In this document: positions 56,859 to 64,000 of the stretch, one piece after another | Layout: every line of letters starts with the position of its first letter | Position numbering within the stretch: position 1 is the first letter of the stretch | From: Smallanthus sonchifolius | Lineage: Eukaryota; Streptophyta; Magnoliopsida; Asterales; Asteraceae | Assembly: GCA_023525975.1 (NCBI GenBank) | Contig: CM042020.1 | Coordinates: 111,213,207 to 111,277,206, forward strand | DNA: 64,000 nt | Direction: 5' to 3' | The notes under the pieces: generated by a model | The model's database searches: none | What the model saw: only the letters and a program-made list of their open reading frames with translations | What the model was told of the DNA's origin: nothing | Made by a program: the position numbers and the translations under genes

Positions 56859-57592
56859 TAGGGGTGTTCATCGGGTTTTTTAATCGGGTTTTAGGTTATT
56901 CGGTTCGGGTTATTCGGGTTTTTTGTTATAAGAATTCAACCCGTTTACCGACCCAAATAAGATTCGGGTTAATCGATTTCGGGTTATTCGGTTTCGGGTT
57001 AATCGGTATTCGGCTTTCTAAATACAAGTTGCAACGCATACCTTATTATTTAACTTAACATGATATTTATTAAATAATAAGCACAAAATGTTAAATAAAA
57101 ACACTCTCAATATGATTTTTCGTTCAATCCAATGCACTAAACACGTATATTAACTAAAAAAACATCAAATAAAATAAGCATAAAACAAAAGTGTATCAAC
57201 CAATCGTATAAACTAAAAAAAACATAAATCGTATCAGCCAATAAACTCATTAACAGTGTTCACTCTTCAAATTTTCACCTTCATGTTCGCTCGTCCGTTT
57301 CCAATCATATATTAAAAATAAGTGAAATAAAATAAACATTGAAAATGTTTAGATGTATATTGAGCTAAGATTACAAATAACTATTAATAATAAAATACCT
57401 TTTTATTATTATTCGGGTTAATCGGGTTAACCCGATTAACCTTTTTTTAACCCAATTACCAAACCGAATACTATCTTCGGGTTCGGGTTCCATCTTAAAT
57501 GAGTTCGGGTTGTTCGAGTTCCATCTTAATCGAATTCGGGTTAATTTGAATCAGGTTCGGTATTCGGGTTTCGAATAAAATGAACACCCCTG
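56859..57592. mobile_element. hAT-type MITE, 734 bp, 8-bp TSD
   Basis: Starts TAGGGGTGTTCATCGGG and ends ATGAACACCCCTG. CTTTGGGG is duplicated at 56851-56858 and 57593-57600. The arms are rich in TTCGGGTTATTCGG / AACCCGATTAACC. The centre is AT-rich; no transposase. Confidence 0.9.
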
Positions 57593-57786
57593 CTTTGGGG
57601 TGAGCATATGAGCAGCAACAACAACAAAAGAGTAAGGCGTTAGAAAGTAAATAGTCTACATGAGCCCAATTTAGGTTTCAATTTAAACAACTTTCAATTT
57701 TTTTTATTAAAAACTCTAGAGCGTGGGCCTAGACAAAGTTTATTTGCTTCAAGGTCCTCTAATTTTTCCAAGTTATTTATAGATAA

Positions 57787-58219
57787 CTAGCTTAGAACCG
57801 TATTCACACACATGATGAAAAATATCAATACATAAAATTCTTAAATTTTTATGTGTATATTTTACAGGTGTAAAAATGTATTAGATATACTAAGGATAGA
57901 AAACAAAATTCAAAATATGTAAAAACTAATATATAATTGGGTTTCGAAAATACGTTAATTACAATTTAATTTAATTTTCATTTACTATTTGATTAAAAAT
58001 AAAAATTACATAATTACATTTCAAAGTTTCTTATAATAAGGGATAATTTAAAATAAATGTGCTTTATTAGTATAACTAATATTTTCTTTAAAAATATATT
58101 ATTATTATTAAAAGATAAAGGTGTATTTAATAAGAGAGAGAGTCGAGAAAAAAATGATGAGAATGAATATGAAGGCGACACGTGACATAAAAAAACATTT
58201 ATTTATTATATAGTATAGA
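57787..58219 (-). mobile_element. Helitron (non-autonomous), 433 bp
   Basis: On the minus strand it starts TCTATACTATATAATAAATA after A and ends CTAG before T. It has the same CACGTGTC and CTCTCTCTCTTATTAAATACAC order as the copy at 10434. The 3' hairpin is decayed (GTGTGAATACGG). Confidence 0.75.
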
Positions 58220-58842
58220 TTTATCTACTGTTATTCTATTTTGAATCATAAAAGCCTTTAACTTTTCAATTTCCTCTTCTTCTGTCATATTCTCTTCTCG
58301 TTTATTTTCTACGCCAATTTCTCGAATGTATCCTCCTGCTATTTGATAATATCACTATCTCTTAATGGTAATCGTTTTCATCCTCCTAGATGATCTGAAC
58401 TAACCTTGGAGGCCCAAATTGTTTATTGAAGGGACCAGATTATCTCCTAAAAACCACATATAAATCATTAAACAATCTATTTTGAGCGGTAGAGATCGAT
58501 TAAAAACCACATATAAAAGATGTTATAGACTTCCATTTGTTTAGACATCGATTAATCATTTTTAACAATATGTATGTAATTTTGAACATGATAAGTAAAA
58601 TATGTACAATAGAAAGAACATGACATAAAATATGATACTTATGAAACATTTATAATGTTATGTAAAAATAAAGGGCGAGTAAAAACTGTAAAATGATGCG
58701 TACAGTTTAATAGGATACATGATATTGTTTTACATACTCCTATGGTTCGAAGAATTACATCAAATAAAACAAACACATGAAAGAACTTCACGTATTATAT
58801 GGTTGTGTCTTAGTTTTAAATGACGTTATGCTGTTACATGAA
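58220..58842. other. Intergenic AT-rich DNA
   Basis: Nothing recognised. TTTTGAGCGGTAGAGATCGATTAAAAACCACATATAAA shows a small local duplication (ACCACATATAAA at 58455 and 58507 regions). Confidence 0.4.
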
Positions 58843-59195
58843 TATATAGTAGGGATTAGGTTCAGGTAAAAAAAAATTTAATTGTAAAAAGGGTGAGAAT
58901 GATTTAGGGCCATTAGATCAAATTGTTGAAAAGATTTAATGGTTGAGATTAAATTGTATGAGAAAAAGTTGTTGGAAGGGTATTTTAGTCTTGGCCACTT
59001 TTGTTGACTTTTTATCAAGTTTCCCCCTCATTTTTAAACGTTCATAACTTTTACATACGACGTTATTTTTTCAAAAAAATTACACCATAAAAACGAGCGT
59101 TTTTTTATCTTTAAAACGAGTATAGTGTCGTTATAAACAAAAACGATTTTTTTTTACGTTTTTCAGCTCATTGTGTAATTAGTCAGGTCAATGTG

Positions 59196-61856
59196 TGTAA
59201 CATTTATAAGTTTCCATTGCTTCACTTTAATCATCCTTACGTTACAATGATAAAATTTCATTTTTTTCGATCTCGTACTCGCTCAACACATCAACAAATG
59301 CATACATATATACACATATTCATATAAATTATACATGTAGATATATATATATATACACAAAAATATAAATAGATTGACTTTAAAAAGTCAAAATTTAAAC
59401 AATTTCCTAACAGTCAAACAGGGGCCGAATTTACCAAAATCAAGACTCGATTGTTCGACCAAATTGACACCAATGGACTTCGGTACGGGTACAATCAATA
59501 ATCGACCCAAAACAGGCCCATCCATCGAACCAATTCGGTCAATTTACACGGATTATTCAAATTTAAACAAGTTTGACTTTGGATAGTCAAGCCTTATCAA
59601 ATTCACGAAATTAACGCGTGTAAATCCCAGGAATCACACGTGAACTGATCTGGTACGAACCTAGACTATTATCAAGACCCAATTCATCCCCAATTCAATT
59701 GATTATCTCGTAAACAGTCGCCGCGACTTTCACGGTCAATTTGAAAATCAAATTAACATATACGGATGAAATCAATCAAATTAAAACACTCTCCTACTCT
59801 CGTAATCAATCAAACAAACTCCTTCAACCTTCTTTCGATCCGCAAAACACCTCTGGAATCCTGCCAAGCCTCAAGAACATCGAAGTAGAACTTGTAGCCG
59901 ACTGCATTCGTGCCCCCATCAATCGAGTAAGTAAATACACCATTCGAATCGCCTCTGAGTCTTGATTAAAACCCCCTTATCAATTTGAGTTAACATAACA
60001 GAATCGAATTCGATTTGGGATTAGGGTTCTTGGCGGGTTGATGCGTTTTCGAATTTGAGTTTTGTTTAATCTCGTGTTTTAATTAATTAGGATTCGTAAT
60101 AGACCAGCGAAACCACCTGGTCCAGCCGGTAAGTCACTGCGCCGCCGAACCAGGTGGCGTGGGTTCAAAACCCATACTCAACGGGTTTTTTTGCGTGTTC
60201 GTTAAACCCAAACCGGCTCCTACTCGAATGCGGGTTATTACAATATTGAGCCGGATATGTGTCAAGGATTTGGTCTCTGGTCCAGTGGTAGAACACTAAA
60301 CTCTCACAGAACCCACCCGGGTTCGAGCCGGGTGGCGTTCTTTTATTTTTTTTAATCATCTTTAAAGCTCCAAAATTTACATAAAAATTATTTTTATAAA
60401 CCCTACAACATTTTGAACAGAATGAAACCAAATTTTATAATTTTCAATATAAAATCACTATTATTATAAATTAATTGTTAAAATGTCATTTTAATTAAGT
60501 AACAAAAAAAATTATACAAAGACATTTTGCAAAGTAATAATTTTTTTTTTCACATTAGAAATATTATGAAAATATTTTTATAAAATACTTTTCCTTGAAA
60601 ACAAAGTTTATAAAGTTTTATAAAATTTTAACTTTATTTAAAACAAACAAATACTTATTTTAAATGGTAAATAAATAAATAAATTTATTTATTATTTATA
60701 TAATTTACACTAAAGAGCTAAATGTATATTTATTAGATTTTATACATATCTTCATAAATAAATAAATAAAGTAAAAATTATTTATTTAATTTATATTTAA
60801 TATAGAACACACATTCTTATAAATAAATAAGAATATCATTTATTTAAATCATATTTAAATAAATATAATATCTATACTATTTTTCCTAACTAAATAAATA
60901 AATAATAATTATTGATTTATTTAGTTATCCAACCCAAAACCAGATTCAATTATTTTATAAACTGTTTGATTTAATATTACATCGTGTAAATCACAAACAC
61001 CCTCAACTCAAAACCTTTGTACACACACTCAATTAAATCATAGTCCTAGACTCAGATTTTTGGATACATTAGTAATTCAACATTTATTACACATTATGTT
61101 AACCTTGTGAGGTTTCAATCATCATTCTACCGTCTAGCCGTGCGTGTTAGCTACACCTCTAATCAGGTGAGTATTACATAGCCCCTTTTACTCTTTTACA
61201 CTTTTTGGGTGAAACATGAACGCTATACACACAACTATTTACACTTACACAAACTACACAAAACACAAATCCTATTTACATTCATGTGTGCAAAAAATTT
61301 GAGCTTTATGTTTGAGTGCTATACGTGTTAACTATTTGTGTGCAATTTCATGTGCAATCATTAACTAATAAGCCAACGGTTAACAATGATAGATCTATTG
61401 AGTCTGACAAACCCACCCAGATTGGGGTGATTGTTACCGACAACACAATTTTTGCATGCTAGTTACAAATGTTTGATTGTACTTTAGTTACACATTAGTT
61501 ACTCCCCATAAATGCCTTATTTATTCATGATATATAAGGATTTGATCTTTCACAACTGTATACTATCTATGTACAAACCTGTGTATGCTCACCAACTTTT
61601 TAGTTGACATTATTTTATTCATGTTTCAGGTGATAACGTGTGAGTTGATCAAGATATGCTACACGTAGGACATGGACTTAGTTAAAAATTGAATAAAGAA
61701 TATTATGCATCTCTTTTCGTGTTTGTTTGAACTTGATTGTGTTTGGTTATTTGAAATGAAGTTATGATTTAAAATATTTCAATATAGTAAACCTTGTGCT
61801 CATGAACAGTCTACATGTCCCGCCCCGACGTTTCCGCCGTCGGTTGGGGTGTGACA
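59196..61856 (+). mobile_element. Solo LTR, 2,661 bp, inserted in the minisatellite, 5-bp TSD
   Basis: Starts TGTAACATTTATAAG and ends CGGTTGGGGTGTGACA. ATGTG is duplicated at 59191-59195 and 61857-61861. It has the intron-like pair ATCAGGTGAGTATTACATAGCC (61162) and CATGTTTCAGGTGA (61621). A pair of tRNA-like modules lies at 60112-60340. No gag or pol. Confidence 0.88.
60112..60342 (+). repeat. Two tRNA-promoter-like modules inside the solo LTR
   Basis: CCTGGTCCAGCCGGTAAGTC...GTGGGTTCAAAACCC (60117-60173) and CTGGTCCAGTGGTAGAAC...CCGGGTTCGAGCCGGG (60278-60335) both have an A-box-like and a B-box-like word at tRNA spacing. Stems do not fold into a standard cloverleaf, so these are not called as tRNA genes. 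It could be a dimeric SINE head or part of the LTR promoter. Confidence 0.4.
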
Positions 61857-62960
61857 ATGTGTAATACAAGTTCATTGTGTAATACAAGTTCATTGTGTAA
61901 TACCACTTCTGGTCATTGTGTAATACAAGTTCATTGTGTTATATGTATTTATCATTATGTTTTACGTTTTTCAGCTCATTATGTAGTTAGTCAGGTCATT
62001 GTGTAATACAAGTTCATCGTGTAATACAAGTTCATTTTGTAATACAAGTTCATTGTGTACTACAAGTTCATTGTGTAATATCACGTCTGGTCATTGTGTA
62101 ATACAAGTTTATTGTGTAATTAGTGACATGTCACTGTGTAATACAAGTTCATTGTGTAATAGAAGTTCATTATGTTATACAAGTTCAATGGGTAATACAA
62201 GTTCATTGTGTTATATATATTTATCATTGTGTTTTACGTTTTCCAGCTCAGTGTGTAGTTAGCAAGTTCATCGTGTAATACAAGTTCATCGTGTAATACA
62301 AGTTCATCGTGTAATACAAGTTCATCGTGTAATATAAGTTCATCGTGTAATACAAGTTCATTGTGTAATACCATGTCTGGTCATTGTGTAATATCTGGTC
62401 ATTGTGTAATACAAGTTCATTGTGTAATACAATTTCGTTATGTAATTAATCAGCTCATTGTGTAATACAAGTTCGTTGTGTAATACAAGTTCATTGTGTT
62501 ATACAAGTTCAATGTGTAATACAAGTTCATTGTGTTATATGTATTTATCATTGTGTTTTATGTTTTCCAGCTCATTGTGTAATTAGTTATGTCATTGTGT
62601 AATACAAGTTTATAGTGTAATACAAGTTCATTGTGTAATACCAATCTGGTCATTGTGTAATACAAGTTCATTGTGTAATTAGTCAGGTCATTGTGTAATA
62701 CAAGTTCATTGTGTCAAATATTTTTCATCATTGTGTTATATATTTTCATCATTGTGTTTTACGTTTCCAGCTCATTGTGTAATTCTCTCAAATATGTCAT
62801 GTCATTGTGTAATATGCTCATTGTATAATATCAGTTCATTGTGTAATATCAGGTCTGACCATTGTGTAATATCAGACCTTGTATTACACATTGACCTGGT
62901 GTATTACACATTAACCTGGTATATTACACATTGACCTGGTATATTACACATTGACCATTA
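61857..62960 (+). repeat. 18-bp minisatellite TTGTGTAATACAAGTTCA, right part
   Basis: More than 40 full or partial units, with variants TCGTGTAATACAAGTTCA (five in a row at about 62268-62360) and longer spacers (TTATATGTATTTATCATTGTGTTTTACGTTTTCCAGCTCA, three times, which also occurs once left of the LTR at about 59150-59180). From about 62880 the orientation flips to CTGGTATATTACACATTGAC units. The frames 61815-62934, reading CNTSSL repeats, are artefacts of the 18-bp period. Confidence 0.92.
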
Positions 62961-63064
62961 TGCCCTCCCTTTAAAAACAATAAAATGACACATGTCAAGC
63001 TTAGAATCCTTCTTACCCTTCTTATTTTTAAAACTCTTTTACTATAACCCAACCCTATATAGTA

Positions 63065-63400
63065 GATATGTAAAATAATTAAACTCACATTATTATTGAT
63101 TTAAAAAAGATATTATTTTTTTAGTTTTAATTGAATGTTAACGTTATAGGTATATTTAAAATAATACCCATTTCGATTTGGTGACACCTACCAATTCAAT
63201 ACTAAAATACATACTTTAAAAGGATAGATTCTTTAAAGTAAATTTCAAATTATTTTGAGAGTCATGAAATTTCCCCTAATAAAAATATAAAATGCTAAAA
63301 AACAAAAGTATTCTTAAATTCAAGTAATTAACCGTGAAAAGGAATATGTTGTGAAGAGATTTTGTCCACCGTTGGATTTAGATACATGACTTGGATGAGA
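63065..63400. other. Intergenic AT-rich DNA
   Basis: No gene or repeat border recognised between the minisatellite element and the promoter of the edge gene. Confidence 0.4.
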
Positions 63401-64000
63401 AGTGATAGAGCACATGCCACTATGTAATCTACTGATTGTAACCAACATTAATCACCGACGCTCCACCAGATTCAGGCTCCACCAAATTCACTCTATTTTT
63501 TTCTACTGCGTATTATAATTTATACATACATCTTCTTCACTACATTCTCTCTCTGGAAAAAGATTTCGATTAACACACAAACCCTTTTCATTTCCAGCAT
63601 TAAAGATTCAAAATTTCTTCCAAAGATCCATCTCTAGGGTTCTTTACAAAACCGCTTTTCTGCTCATGTAATCTTGATCTTTATCTGCTACTCTAGGTGA
63701 GCATTTGGGTGGTTTTTAGTGTTTCATATCTTAAATGCTAGATTTTTAGTAATGGGTTTGGTCTGTTGTTGTTCAATCTGTTACTGTTTGTGTGTAATTT
63801 GATGTTTGGAATCTTTGGATTTGGTTTGAATCTTGCAGATTGAATATTGGATCTGTTCATAAGTTTGAAGATCTAGTTGTGGGTAGAGGTAATTTGGGTA
63901 ATTTCTGAACAGAAAGTTGTTATTTTTGTTCAGATTCAGTTTGTGAAGTGATTGATTGGTGCTATTAAGATTGGTTGAAATTTGGGGGAAATGAAGAAAT
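63400..64000 (+). CDS. Start of a gene running off the right edge (promoter, 5'UTR intron, first codons)
   Basis: CTACATTCTCTCTCTGG at 63540 is a pyrimidine patch, and a leader with CTAGGGTTCTTTAC follows. A GT-AG 5'UTR intron fits: donor CTCTAGGTGAGC (intron 63697) and acceptor CTTGCAG (ending 63838). The region has the T-rich, AGATCTG-rich look of plant leader introns. The first ATG after the leader is at 63991 (ATGAAGAAAT), which leaves only three codons, so no product can be named. No upstream open frame of note is present. Confidence 0.5.

Larger units (their letters stand above)
58852..63055. mobile_element. TIR element whose body is an 18-bp minisatellite, 9-bp TSD
   Basis: Flanked by TATATAGTA at 58843-58851 and 63056-63064. 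The ends GGGATTAGGTTCAGGTAAAA and the inverse of TTTTACTATAACCCAACCC are related TIRs, also to those of 51820-52233. About 300 bp of unique left sequence (58880-59160) is followed by the minisatellite, which is split by a solo LTR, and then about 100 bp of right end. Without the LTR the element is about 1.54 kb. No transposase. The 9-bp TSD points to Mutator-like transposition. Confidence 0.8.

Noticed and set aside
60278..60340. tRNA gene
   Set aside because: A- and B-box-like words are present, but the T arm and acceptor stems do not pair in the standard way, and it lies inside a retroelement LTR.
61815..62934. Open frames with repeated CNTSSL peptides
   Set aside because: They follow directly from the 18-bp period of the minisatellite, which leaves the frame open; no start context, conservation or partner.
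61857..62960. Possible CRISPR-like array
   Set aside because: Units are contiguous without unique spacers, vary in length, and the window is plant nuclear DNA.

Overview
This is a 64 kb piece of an AT-rich eudicot nuclear genome. Genes have many small introns, the intergenic space is filled with nested transposable elements, and the proteins are plant-specific. The style of the repeats (solo LTRs of 1.7-3.1 kb ending in GGGGTGTGACA, Helitrons starting TCTATACTATATAATAAA, MULE and hAT MITEs) suggests Asteraceae to me, but that is an impression and not a proof.

Genes, left to right: an LRR-malectin receptor-like gene with 19 intact exons but no kinase domain (2799-8158, +); a four-exon membrane-protein pseudogene of the At4g14746/DUF7953 type with three lesions (15119-12853, -); an intact ANTH-domain clathrin assembly protein gene (15912-17810, +) that starts about 800 bp from the pseudogene in the divergent orientation; an SD2-5-type G-type lectin receptor kinase (30330-32925, +); an APX6/APx-R heme peroxidase (34293-36868, +); and, at the right edge, a promoter, a 5' leader with an intron, and the first codons of a gene that runs off the window. 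The order ANTH, SD2-5, APX6, all on one strand, matches what I recall of Arabidopsis chromosome 4 (At4g32285, At4g32300, At4g32320), so this looks like an old conserved block inflated by transposons.

Repeats fill the rest, and many boundaries can be proven from target-site duplications (TSDs): four complete solo LTR-like elements (42294-44304, 45189-48321, 48756-50473, 59196-61856), four MULE-type foldback elements with 9-bp TSDs (8663, a nested pair at 22445/22461, 27564), two more 9-bp-TSD elements with GGGTTAGG-type ends (51820, 58852), nested and single Helitrons, hAT MITEs with 8-bp TSDs, PIF/Harbinger-type MITEs with TTA/TAA TSDs, SINE pieces, a LINE remnant and a hAT transposase remnant. 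No complete autonomous transposon was found.

The most unusual part is 42-51.7 kb. Two related inverted-repeat elements with TTA-flanked ends lie head to head, are interrupted by three solo LTRs, and carry pieces of two host genes: an NRT2 nitrate transporter fragment and the N-terminus of a Cf-type LRR receptor-like protein. A second unusual structure is 58.85-63.06 kb, a terminal-inverted-repeat element whose body is an 18-bp minisatellite, split by a solo LTR.
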